Origin: Phellopilus nigrolimitatus
Lineage: Eukaryota > Basidiomycota > Agaricomycetes > Hymenochaetales > Hymenochaetaceae
Direction of reading: 5' to 3'
NCBI GenBank assembly: GCA_021029095.1
Contig: JAJOHG010000003.1
Location: forward strand, 1,116,001 to 1,180,000
Length of the DNA: 64,000 nucleotides
The notes under the pieces are model-generated. The model saw only the letters and a program-made list of their open reading frames with translations, searched no databases and had not been told where the DNA came from. Below are positions 55,101-64,000 of this stretch, piece by piece (the first letter of the stretch is position 1; every line of letters starts with the position of its first letter). A program made the translations under genes and the position numbers.

Positions 55101-55594
55101 CGCGCTTCGGCCCTTCGTTGTTGACCGGAACTGACGCTGTGTGGCACTCTTTGATTTGTTTACTCTCTCATTTTTATCCTTTGTTGCGACGTGTGGACGA
55201 CGACGACGACAACGCGGACGTGATCATCTTTAATTGATGACAATTGGGGGACGGCGGGGGATCATTGGAACGAATGTATCGCGGCGGACCTGGGCCTGGC
55301 CCCCTGGCCTCCGCGCGCCGCGCGAACTCCTCGGCGATTTGCGCACGGCGCGGAACTGGGCGCGCCGCATATGTGTGCTGCACGTTCGCTCGCTCGCCCG
55401 GGTGATGGGGCGGACCGCCGGCGTCTACGCCGGGGACTGGATGGTACGCCGACTGGCCGGACGGATATGTTGTTATGTTATGTTACGGTATGATATGATA
55501 CGGGGGGACGACGCGGGACGGGATGACACAGGCAGGGAAGAGTGTGTACCACAGCGAGCGGTACCGGGGCCCTGAGTCGATTGTGGTTCTGTGA
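52128..55594 (+). CDS. NDUFA13: Complex I accessory subunit NDUFA13/GRIM-19, split by a 2.7-kb intron
   Basis: Exon 1 (52128-52273) codes MPPPGGFENIKYKRNLPFRG, PSSAIILAGVFGVCAFGFYR and LGQGNLEK, the family N-terminus with its single membrane helix. Exon 2 (54952-55093) starts after TTACAG and codes RELQREKTWSRIHLVPVLLA, EGDRDVYRRQAAARAREEE and IMKGVPGWE. The phase is right: AAG CG joins G GAG. Exon 3 (55532-55594) codes AGKSVYHSERYRGPESIVVL-stop, the family C-terminus. Introns are 2,678 bp and 438 bp, against 50-70 bp in most genes here. Total about 116 residues, normal for fungal GRIM-19, which sits in the membrane arm of complex I and is needed for its assembly. Intron 1 holds no recognisable element. 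The gene appears complete and spliceable; the long intron should be checked with transcripts. Confidence 0.85.
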
Positions 55595-56647
55595 ATGGGG
55601 GTGCCGTGTGTAGTATGTACGTACGAGTCATATATTGTCGTCGACAACAGAGCACAACATGGGCTGGGGCGCATACGAGCATACGGGCAGCGGCTATTTT
55701 TGAAAATCGAGAATAAAGAAATAGAATTAAAAGGGCGGAGGGGGAAGGCTGGTTCCGCCGCTGGGGGTGCTAAGGTTCAGGAGGGAAAATTGGGGACCCT
55801 GAGACCCTGAGGCGGCCCTGGGCGGACCCTGCGCACTCTAAAAGGCTGAAGTGACCCGCGGAAGCGTCACTCGTTGTGTCGTGTTGAGGGCCGGCAGATG
55901 TGACAAGTGGGTGGGAGAGAAGAGAGAAGGGGTGTCGCAGCGCCGGGGCCACGCTGCTCGCAGTTGCAGTTGCGCAGGGGGGCGCTGCCACCCACCATCA
56001 GCATCAGCAATCACCGCCTCTGCAAGCAGCAATAATCATGCACGCTGATTCTGCGCGTGGGATGTGTGCGCTGCTGGGGGGACGGGGGCGACACATGACT
56101 CACGCTGCGCTCCCTCGACAGCCTCTGCCTTTGCTGCTGCTCGCTCGCCTGCTCCTGTGCTCGCCGGCCCCCCGGCACAGGCTGCTTCGCCTCGGATCAG
56201 GAGGCCGTGCGCTGCTGGCCGGGCTAGCGCAGAATCAGCAGGTGGGATCTGCGCGTCATACCAGCAGCACCAGATGCAAAGTCGCGTCGGCGAGCGCGAA
56301 GGGCAGCAGCAGTCTAATCAGCACCGAATCCGAATCCGAATCCGAATCCGAATCCGAATCACATAAGCGCCGCGTTCCGCGATTGGGACGTGCTTCCTAA
56401 TCGCACTGGGACTGGGAATGGGAGACGGACTCAGACTCAGACTCACAGTCCGATACCGAGAGCGAGAACCAGAACCGAGCGCGATCGGGCTGCTCCTGCT
56501 TTCGCCTCTGCTTCCCTCCTCCCTCCTATAAATACGGCCCTCTCTCCTTCCTCCTCCCCCCCTCCACTCTTTCCCCCCGTCCCCGTGCCCGCTCTGCGCC
56601 GAGCCGTGTCCTCCAGCACACCGCCCAAGCACGCCCAAGCACCTGCC
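55595..56647. other. GC-rich promoter region of the HMG-box gene with microsatellites
   Basis: Contains six tandem CGAATC units at 56325-56360, smaller CAG and CAGACT runs, and TATAAATA at 56527-56534, about 115 bp before the HMG gene ATG. No gene recognised. Confidence 0.55.
56325..56360. repeat. Hexanucleotide microsatellite (CGAATC)6
   Basis: Six uninterrupted copies of the hexamer CGAATC. Confidence 0.85.
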
Positions 56648-59600
56648 ATGTCCTCCTCCTCCGCCCGCCCCCACAACCCGTCCCTCCCCATCGACATCCC
56701 ACGCCGCCCCTCCCTCGCCGCCCACGCCGACCCCGCAGCCGCACACACCCTCATGTCCCCCCTCTCCCCCTTCGCGTACAGGCCCCCGCCGAACAGCACG
56801 TACGCCCGCCCGTACGCGTCCTTCCCCGCCGGCGCAGACAGGGGCGCGCCCGCGCAGCTATTTGCCTCCGCGGACGCCGCAGCAGCCGTCCCCGCGTTTG
56901 CCTCCGCGCAGCAGCAGCAGCAGGACAGCGAGATGGACGACGCCGAGCGCCGCTTCGAGCGCGAGCTCGGCGAGTACGTCCACATGGACCCCACCGGCGG
57001 CGCCAGCAACGACGCAGCAGCCGCACACGCGTCCCCGCCCCCCGCGTCCGACGCCGACGCCGCGTCCCCCGCGCTCTCCTTCGCCGGCTCCCCGCTGCCC
57101 TGGCCCGCCAACAACACGCCCCTCCCCGACCCCGCCTCCTTCTCCCCCTTCTCCCCGCCCGCCGGCTCCCCCGCGTACTCCCCCGTCGCCCACGCGCACG
57201 AGTTCCCCGGCGCGGGCGCGCCCGCAGACAGCCTCCCGCTCTTCGCGGGCTTCGACGCGTACGCGTACGACCCGTTCGGCGCGCAGGGCGGCCTGGGCGC
57301 CGGCGCGTTCGGCGGCGGCGCCGCGGTGGACCCCGCCGACCTCGCCTTCCCGCCGTGGGACACCTACGACCTGCTCCCCGGCGCGCTGCTCAAGGACCCC
57401 GCGCAGCCCTTCCTCCCGGAGCACGGCCTGCACGCGCCCGCGCACGTCTTCCCGCACAGCAGCAGCCAGTCCGCGCTCGGCTCGCCGCTCTTCCTCCCCG
57501 CCTCGCCCGCGCGCGGCTACGAGCACGAGCAGGAGTACGAGCAGGGCCGCGAGCACGACCAGGGGCAGGGGCAGCAGCGCCTCGCGTTCGCCTTCCCCCC
57601 GTACACGCCCCCGAGCATCGCCCCGCGCCAGCTCGAGCTCCCCGCAGGGGAGGCAGCAGCAGCAGCACGCCCTTCTGGGCCGCGCACCTCTGGGACACGC
57701 CGCCCCCGCCCATGGACAGCGGCTCGCCCGGCCTCACCCGCGCGCGACGTCGCCCACGAGCAGCTCAGCGCGTGGAGCGCGGCGGACCCCTTCGCGCAGG
57801 GCAGCGCCGCCGCCGCGCCCTCCGCGGCCATCCCCATCCCCATCCCCGGCCCCCCGTCCCCCTTCTCCGCGCACGCGCACTCCTCCCCGTCGACCCTCGC
57901 GCAGCTCTTCCAGCCCGCGAGCGCGCCCCCGCACTCGCACGCCGCCGGCTTCGGCGGCTTCGGCGCCGGCGCGTCCTCGCCCTCCGCAGACGGCGGCGCC
58001 GGCGGCTTCCACGTCGGCGGCCCCGGAGGCAGCAGCTTCGGCAGCGGCAGCGGCGGCTCGCGCGCCGTGAACGGCGGCGGGCCCGGCGGCCACACGGGCC
58101 TCCGCGCGCGCGTGCGCACGTACAGCCAGCGCGCGGGCTCCGGCCTACGCGACGCGCTGCGCGCCGTGGCGCTCGTCCCCCGCGCCGCCGCCCAGGGCAC
58201 CGACAACGATGGCGCGCGCGGCGTCAAGCTCGAGGAGGACCGTGACAGGTGGGGCACGGTGCGCGGCAGCGGCAGCGGCAGCGGCGGCGCGTCCGCGCCC
58301 GCGCCCGTTGTCCGCGCTGGACGTGCAGTTCGGCGGCGGCGCGGGCGCGGACCGCGAGGCGACCGTGCGCCGCCGCGCGCGCCGCGAGACGCAGACGCCC
58401 TCGCCGCGGCTGCGGCTGCACGCGCTCGGCGGCGGCGCCAGCGAGTACTCTACGTCTGCGTCCTGCCTCGCCGGGCTCGCCGCTGCACTCGCGCGAGCCG
58501 TCGTCCGAGCACGATGCACGCGACAACAAGGACACGGCGGCGACGGCGCCGCTGCGCTCGGCGCTGCGCCCGCCGAAGCTCGCGCCGTCGACGTGGCAGC
58601 TGTACTTCACGGACTGGATCCAGCGGCACCAGCTGCTGCACGGCGCGGACAAGAAGCTGAACGTCGCGCAGGCCGCGAAGGAGGCCGGCGCGGAGTACGC
58701 GGGGCTCTCGCCGGAGCAGAAGGAGGTATGTTGTGCACATTGGTCTTGTTATTTTTCTATTTTTAGGCTTGTCATTTCTGACTTCTACTGTTCCTTTTGT
58801 TTTTTGTTTATCTACGCGACAACAGCCGTACAAACGCCGCTCGCAGGCGATGAAGGAGGCGCGCGAGCGCGAGGTGGCGGCGTGGCAGCGCACGCTGACT
58901 CCAGAGGACATCAAGCGCGAGAACCAGTTCCGCGCGGCGCAGCGCAAGGCGGGCAAGTCGCGCCGGGGCAACATCAAGGACCCGAACGCGCCGAAGAAGC
59001 CGCTCAGCGCGTACTTCATGTTTCTGCACCATATACGCGCGGACCGCGCGCTCGTGCGGGAGGTGTTTGGCGAGGAGCGCGAGACGACGGCGCAGAGCGT
59101 CCTGGCGGCGGCGAAGTGGCGCTCGATGACGGATGAGGAACGGAAGGTGTGTTTCTCTCTTTTTTTCTTTTTTTCCTTTTTTTTTCCTTTTTTTTTAACT
59201 CGAACCCGTCGCGCTCCCACTTTGCCTCTCCTCTTCGTCTCGCGAACTTCGATATGATTTTGACTTTATTTGCGTTCGTTTCTATGTCTTTTGTTTTTGT
59301 TCTTTTCAAATTGGACGCCCATTCATTTCCCTCGCACCAATCGCGGGTCACCCCTACGTCTTCGCCCTTCCTCTTCCCTTCTCCCGCTTTCATTTACACA
59401 TCCTGCCCATACACTCCGCCCCACTCTCGTTCTATTTTCCCATGATCCGTCGAGCCCCTGACTCGTGCCGCGTTCTTTTCTTTCTTTTCTTGCAAAACGC
59501 TGCGCATCGAATCTCGTTTCTGACTCTGACCTCTGACTCTGACGTGACGCTGACTCTGTGCCCTTCCCCTTCCCTTCCCCTTCCCCCCACCCCGCGCGCA

Positions 59601-59877
59601 GCCCTTCCTCGCACAGGCCGAAAAGGAGAAGCTCGACTACGAGGCCGCCCGCCGGCTGTACGAAGAGGGCACGGTCGGCTTCGAGACGACGATCAGCTTC
59701 GGCACCGCGCCCGCGCCCGCGCTGCCCTTCGGGCACGGCGCGTTCGCGCTCGCGCCCGGCCCCGCGCCCGAGCTCAGCTCCGACAGCGAGCCGGACAGCG
59801 AGGGGTGCACCACGGACGAGGGCGCGGCGGCGGCGGCGGCGGCGCGCCGCCGCCCCGGCCGGCCTGTCTGGGCGTGA
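56648..59877 (+). CDS. Protein with two HMG boxes and a long Ala/Pro/Ser-rich N-terminus
   Basis: ATG 56648: MSSSSARPHNPSLPIDIPRR. About 500 residues of low-complexity sequence follow, with a poly-Gln run (QQQQQ) and AAHLWDTPPPPMDSG. The first, divergent HMG box reads KLAPSTWQLYFTDWIQRHQ, LNVAQAAKEAGAEYAGLSPE and PYKRRSQAMKEAREREV. After a linker comes a canonical box DPNAPKKPLSAYFMFLHHIR, WRSMTDEERK and PFLAQAEKEKLDYEAARRLY. The C-terminus is acidic then Ala/Arg-rich, stop TGA at 59875-59877. Introns before PYKRR and a 455-bp one at 59147-59601. HMG boxes bend DNA; such two-box proteins include mitochondrial and nucleolar architectural factors, so the site of action is open. The frame changes at about 57640, 57745 and 58455 in GC- or CAG-rich sequence; one (57613-57659) could be a 47-bp intron, the others look like indels. 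Confidence 0.75.
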
Positions 59878-60864
59878 CCGGCTCCCCCCACCCCCTGCCG
59901 TCGGCTTGTGTGTTTTCGTCCGCCTTCCTTTTTCTCGCGTCTGTGTGTCTCCTGTCCTGTCCTGTCCTGTCCTTCCTTCCTTCCTTCCTTACTTCCCGCT
60001 TCGGGCTCGGCTTCCTGCGCGAGCATTGGCGCAGGGGCAGGGGCTCTCGCCCCCTTTGGACGCTGTGCGCACCCCCCGGAACCCACCCCCTCTCCTCTCT
60101 TCTCTCCTCACCTCCTATCTCCTCTCGCTCGCCTCTCGCTCGCCACTCTTCCCTTTTTCTGCCCGGTTTCGCTTTCTTTCTTTCTCTTCCTTCCCGCGTT
60201 CTCGTTTCTGGTGTTCTCTTGTTCGCACCCCCCGCGGCCGGCCGGCGCGCGCGCCGCGCGCCGCGCACGCCCGGGGGCATGCTTTTGGACTTCTCGTATA
60301 GGAGGTTGGGAATACGGCTGGCGCCAGCGTTGCTTACTCATCGATTGATGGTCTACTTTATACTTTCTTGGATCCGGTTTGCCCTCTTCGCGCTCTCCTC
60401 GTCTCGTCTCGCCTCGTCTCTCTTCTCTTCTCTTCTCTTCTCCTCTCTTCTCTCGTCTCTGCGTGCTTCTCCCGAGTATTTCCTCAGTCGGCGCATACAT
60501 ACCTCGCCAGGCTTATACCTCCGCCGCCTTCCCGCCCCTTTCTTTCTCTCTATCCCCCCTGCCTTGTTTCGGGTATCTGGACTCACGAAAGATATGTATA
60601 CGTATGTCTTATGATTTTCTCGCGTCTCTCTCTCTCTCTTTCTCTCTTTCGCATGTATTCCTAGCTACAGGCGCCCCCCCCCCCCCCCCCCCGGTCGATA
60701 CCCCCCGCGCAGCGCACAACGAACAGTCGGCTTAAATGCGTATTTTCGTGTACATACATACATACATACATACATACATTGCTGGCGCCTTTGAAGCGGA
60801 GCGAATCGAAGCGAAATCGAGTTCTGCTGTTCTACTGTTACTGCTGCTGCTCCTCCTGCTACTG
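59878..60864. other. Convergent 3' region packed with pyrimidine-rich simple repeats
   Basis: Between the HMG-box gene and the convergent GNAT gene. It holds (CCTGT)n followed by (CCTT)n at 59951-59991, a TCTCT-type tract at 60417-60456, a run of 19 C at 60674-60692 and (CATA)n at 60751-60779. No gene recognised. Confidence 0.6.
60751..60779. repeat. Tetranucleotide microsatellite (TACA)7
   Basis: About seven tandem copies of TACA with no interruption. Confidence 0.85.
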
Positions 60865-61991
60865 CTACTGCTCTGTCTGCTGTGTCTGCAGCCGAACGAC
60901 CATCTTCTGGTGCGGCGCGCCGTCCTCGTCGAACTCCGGACCCTGCACGGGTAAATGACAGATGACGCAACGCAACGCAGCGCAATGCAGCGCAACGCAA
61001 TACATATAAGGGGAGAACGCCATGAATCAGCGATCTGACAGAACGCAAAGCCAGAGCTGACAACGCGAGCGCCCGGGCCCGCGTTGTCAGCGGGCACATG
61101 CATCATCATTATTATTACTGAGACGCGCAACGCACCTCGGGCTCGTAGCCGAATCTGCAGCGGGGAGATTAGATGCACGGCAGCGCGTTTGTTTTCCTCG
61201 TGATTAGTATGAGCGCTCTCGGACGGCGCGGCGGAGTCACGCACCGTGCGTAGAACGCGCGCGCGGGGAGCTGCGCGTGCGCGACGATTGTCACCGTGTG
61301 CGGCGCGGCGTCCCCAGCACCATCGCCGCGCGCACGCGCCAACGCGTCCTGCACGGCCCACGCGTGCAGCGCGCGCACGAGCGCCGCGCCGCGCCCGCGC
61401 CCGCGGTGTGCGCCGAGCACGGCGAGCCGGCTGAGCTTGTAGTAGGCGCCCGGGCGCGTCGCGCGCACCGTGCCCGCGGGCGTGTGCGCGGGCGGTGCGA
61501 GCCGCAAAAGGAAGTGCGTCGCGGTCTCGTCGGCGCTGCAGGTGGAAAATGGACGTGGCGTCAGTCACCGCTCGTGTTGTTGTTTCGCAGATTGTGACTG
61601 GAGAGAGGGTTGGCGGATTGGCTAAGGGATGTATGTTATGTGGCGTTTTTTTTTTTTTTGTTCCGGAAACGGGGCGCGTCAGCGCGGGCGGGGGACACAC
61701 GGACGTGTGGCCCCGTGCCTTAGTAAAGCGCACAGACACCCCGAGGCGGGTGAGTAAGACAAAAAAAAAAGGAGAGGGGGTGGCAGAGACGGGAACGGAG
61801 GCTCACTCATCGATCTCGGCTTCGAGGGGGAAGCCCTGCTCGTGCACGAACACCGCGATGCGCAGCGCGAAACACTGCTGCACGAGCGCGGCGCGGCCGG
61901 GCGCGCCGCAGTCGGGGATCTGGATCACGTCGTCCGCGTCGGCAGGCTCCTGTGCCGCGGCCAACGCAGGCGCAGGCGCCGGCGTCATCAT
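60865..61991 (-). CDS. GNAT-family N-acetyltransferase (intact member of a duplicated pair)
   Basis: ATG ATG at 61991/61988: MMTPAPAPALAAAQEPADAD, ALVQQCFALRIAVFVHEQGF and PLEAEID. It then splices to DADETATHFLLRLAPPAHTP, YYKLSRLAVLGAHRGRGRGA (acetyl-CoA loop R-G-R-G-R-G-A), LVRALHAWAVQD, HTVTIVAHAQLPARAFYAR and, via two more short exons, FGYEPEGPEFDEDGAPHQKM and VVRLQTQQTEQ-stop (60865-60867). The FRxxVFVxEQGxxxExE start and FYxxFGYxxxGxxFxExGxxHxxM end mark the ElaA/YjcF-like branch of GNAT. The substrate is unknown. Four exons, all junctions in frame. A broken copy of this gene and its promoter lies at 38900-39580. Confidence 0.88.
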
Positions 61992-62734
61992 TCTTGGTGG
62001 CTTGGTGGCTTGCTGCTAGCTGCGCGCTGGCGCAGGGGCGGCGGCGTGTGCGCGGGGTGCGCGGGGTGGGTGGGGCTGCAAATCGCAATCGCACGAGATG
62101 CCGGGGCGAGATTAAGTAGATCGCCTGGCGTGGGTCCCGCGACGGACGCGGAGCACAGCGAGTGATAAGTGACTTGGTAAGTAACTGTGAGATTTGGATC
62201 AGGTCCATCAGGAGACGCGCGATCCCGATGCGGTCATAGAAGGACGCCGATCCCGGCCGTTTCGTAAACCAGCCGGCCCGATCGGGCCTAGCGGGGGCGC
62301 GCCCGGTGCCTCTTTCGACAGACTTGGCTGCCAATTCGCACAGCGGCCGCTCGTCCTTGAATGCGCGCACGCCGATTGTGCGTTGTCGACTCTGTCGACG
62401 CCCGAGCAATGCCGCCGCATCTTCAAGTCGGACTTAGAGAATTCGAACTATAGTAGTGCGTTGTCGTCCTGGAAAGACCGCGCTCCGGTTGGAGATAAAT
62501 ACCAAGACCGGCCGATTAAATTAGTACAGAAGCGACAAGTGTGTATCTTCTCGCCTGGTATAGCGTATATGATAGCTGCTAAGTTACTAAGTAGGACTTG
62601 AGCAAGATATTTCTTATCAGTCATGTTCGATACGACGGGAGCTGTCAATTGTGTTCTACATATACGTTTCGTCATACATTAATCAGATGGAAAACAACGA
62701 GCGCACTCGGTCCTCATGCAGGATTGCGGACCTG
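61992..62734. other. Promoter region of the GNAT gene, duplicated at 38.9-39.3 kb
   Basis: The stretch from about 61985 to 62475 has a decayed inverted copy at 38900-39330. It stays open on the minus strand for about 200 codons, which is probably chance in GC-rich sequence. No other feature. Confidence 0.5.
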
Positions 62735-63700
62735 CTATCCCTTTGGGAAAATCTCCTCGAGCATTTCCTTAGACAGATTGGCGCAAGCCGTCACCTCGCG
62801 CTTCTCAAGCTCGCGGCCTGTTATTGTGTTCAACTTCTCGTTCAGTTGCTTCATATAAGATATTCCCCGAAGAGATCCTAATTGCCGAGGTGCGCGCTGC
62901 GTAGAGAAGGGTCTTCCATTTCGTACATTTCGGACATTTCGGGTGGGCAGATGTTGGGAACAGAGAGTGTAAGATATTGGAGACTCATAAATTTGCAGAA
63001 AATAGACCAGATCAGATCGGGGCTGTCTTCATAATCGACTGGTACGCGCCGAACCACATTGAATGTGATTTTCTTGACATGTCTGTCATGACCTCCACGC
63101 TTCTAAGATCGGGAAGTTTGGGCTTGGGAAAGTCAGAGATGCGCAACAAAGCTTGAACGACAGCATCAAATGCGAAGGTTAGTAATAGCGAAAACTTTCA
63201 CAGAGAAAATCTAATATGGCCACCAGGTTGCAATAGAGGGATTCGTCGTGTATGAGATCCAGGAAAATGAGCGAGTCGCCAAACGCTTTGTCGGGGGCCA
63301 CAGCATGTTTTGATGCCAGCTTCTGCTGAGAAGGCGTGGACCACTGCCTGTAAAATTCTATGCCTATGAAGGTCGTGTTATCCGCAGCAGGCCCTTTAGG
63401 ATGATGGATCGTGAGTGTCGAAGGCAACGGTAACTCGTCAAAATAGCAATTGATGTCGAGTCATATGCCTTGAGCTCCACTGAGGATCGCATACTGGAAA
63501 TACGTACCTAGAAACCTGGGATTTTGAGTGCGAGATCGCGAAAGCGTCGGCAGACATGCGATAGCTTTACCGGCGTGTCCGCCTTTGATCTTCAAAAAAC
63601 TTACCAGGTCCGCCCGGCCAGGCCTCAATGGTTATGTTGTCGATTTTCGACATCGAGTGAGCGAGCTAACTCCTGAAGAATGTTGTGGACTCCATCGAAT
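62735..63700 (-). pseudogene. F-box protein pseudogene with several frame breaks
   Basis: Minus-strand pieces in order: VFDGVHNILQELARSLDVEN, PVKLSHVCRRFRDLALKIPG (the F-box core L-S-H-V-C-R-R-F-R-D-L-A), LPSTLTIHHPKGPAADNTTF, SLYCNLVAILDFLCES, FAFDAVVQALLRISDFPKPK, LPDLRSVEV, VKKITFNVVRRVPVDYEDSP, FMSLQYLTLSVPNICPP and finally GSLRGISYMKQLNEKL to stop at 62735. Adjacent pieces lie in different frames, with breaks at about 63192, 63085 and 62895 and a stop after KIPGF. The order matches large agaricomycete F-box families with leucine-rich C-terminal regions that select ubiquitination targets. The number of breaks argues for a real pseudogene. Confidence 0.7.
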
Positions 63701-64000
63701 ACCGCTTTGGTCGACTTTGCGTTAGCAGAAAAACACAGATGTATTTTGAGAGTTGGACAACTCTGTAAACCTGAGTCTGAATGGAGAACCCGTCTGTAAG
63801 GGCAGTCTACGCAGGCCCATCATTCCACTCCCCTGATCCATCTTGAAAAAACCTCCCAGATCTATCCGTTCGGTTTCCCTCATGCATTGCAGGATACCAC
63901 AGACAACACTTCGACTGCATGACCTGCGACGGTTCCATGCTGCGTGAATATGAAAGTACATCGAATGCTCGAGTCCTGCAATGCTATTTTATGTTGCTTG
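63701..64000. other. Right edge of the window, possible further F-box sequence
   Basis: Minus-strand frame 63722-63961 is open (CMRETERIDLGGFFKMD), but no start or family signature was seen. It may be the 5' part of the F-box pseudogene or unrelated. Confidence 0.3.

Noticed and set aside
56443..58257. Several long minus-strand frames (up to 306 codons)
   Set aside because: Shadows of the HMG-box gene N-terminal half in very GC-rich DNA; no domain signatures.
56648..59877. HMG-box gene as a mating-type (MAT HMG) regulator
   Set aside because: It has two HMG boxes with a long low-complexity N-terminus, and no homeodomain, pheromone or receptor genes are nearby.
61807..62409. 200-codon minus-strand frame upstream of the GNAT gene
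   Set aside because: Overlaps the GNAT start in another frame and its duplicated counterpart at 39 kb does not preserve it; most likely promoter DNA.
1..64000. tRNA, rRNA, CRISPR arrays, LTR retrotransposons with reverse transcriptase
   Set aside because: No tRNA T-arm/B-box in a foldable context, no regularly spaced repeats and no RT or integrase motifs were recognised on either strand. A tRNAscan-SE and RepeatMasker run would be decisive.

Overview
The window is nuclear DNA of a filamentous basidiomycete, most likely an Agaricomycete. Evidence: nearly every gene is cut by many short GT-AG introns (about 50-70 bp), often with tiny exons. The gene content is fungal: a GH125 mannosidase, polyporopepsin-like aspartic proteases, SEA-complex Sea2/WDR24, an Rtc3/SBDS-like protein, F-box relics and a SIP1/Gemin2 homologue. 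No bacterial operon structure, CRISPR array, rRNA or convincing tRNA was seen.

Layout. 0-7.7 kb: the N-terminal part of a secreted GH125 mannosidase running off the left edge (-), an endonuclease/exonuclease/phosphatase protein (-), aspartic protease copy 1 (+) and a 278-bp inverted-repeat transposable element. 7.7-21 kb: a formin (+), a nucleoside hydrolase (-) with an internal 90-bp tandem duplication, an Arg/Ser/His-rich protein (+), a Lys-rich protein (-) divergent from Gemin2/SIP1 (+), and a GNAT acetyltransferase (-). 21.5-32 kb: Sea2/WDR24 (-), aspartic protease copy 2 (-), dienelactone hydrolase (-), Rtc3/SBDS-like protein (-). 32.4-43 kb: MLH3 (-) divergent from the ArfGAP GCS1 (+), a region of decayed F-box/GNAT DNA, then complex I subunit NDUFS8 (-) divergent from prefoldin subunit 2 (+). 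43-47.6 kb is a gene desert. 47.6-62.4 kb is GC-rich and microsatellite-rich, with unusually long introns: an INO80F-like coiled-coil protein (-), a hypothetical protein (+), complex I subunit NDUFA13/GRIM-19 split by a 2.7-kb intron (+), a two-HMG-box protein (+) and a second GNAT (-). The right end holds a frame-broken F-box pseudogene.

Most genes are single-copy housekeeping functions: cytoskeleton, snRNP assembly, TORC1 signalling, ribosome biology, mismatch repair, Golgi traffic, protein folding and respiration. They do not form a metabolic cluster. The notable structure is genomic. There are two inverted segmental duplications inside the window: aspartic protease copies at 5.0-6.6 and 26.5-28.0 kb, and an F-box/GNAT block at 62-63.7 kb with a decayed copy at 38.6-39.6 kb. 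There is also a duplicated promoter module with a CCACGTGG palindrome, one clean MITE, and a sharp compositional and intron-length compartment. Several genes carry single frame breaks that may be real decay or uncorrected assembly indels. I did not find a convincing novel multi-gene system.
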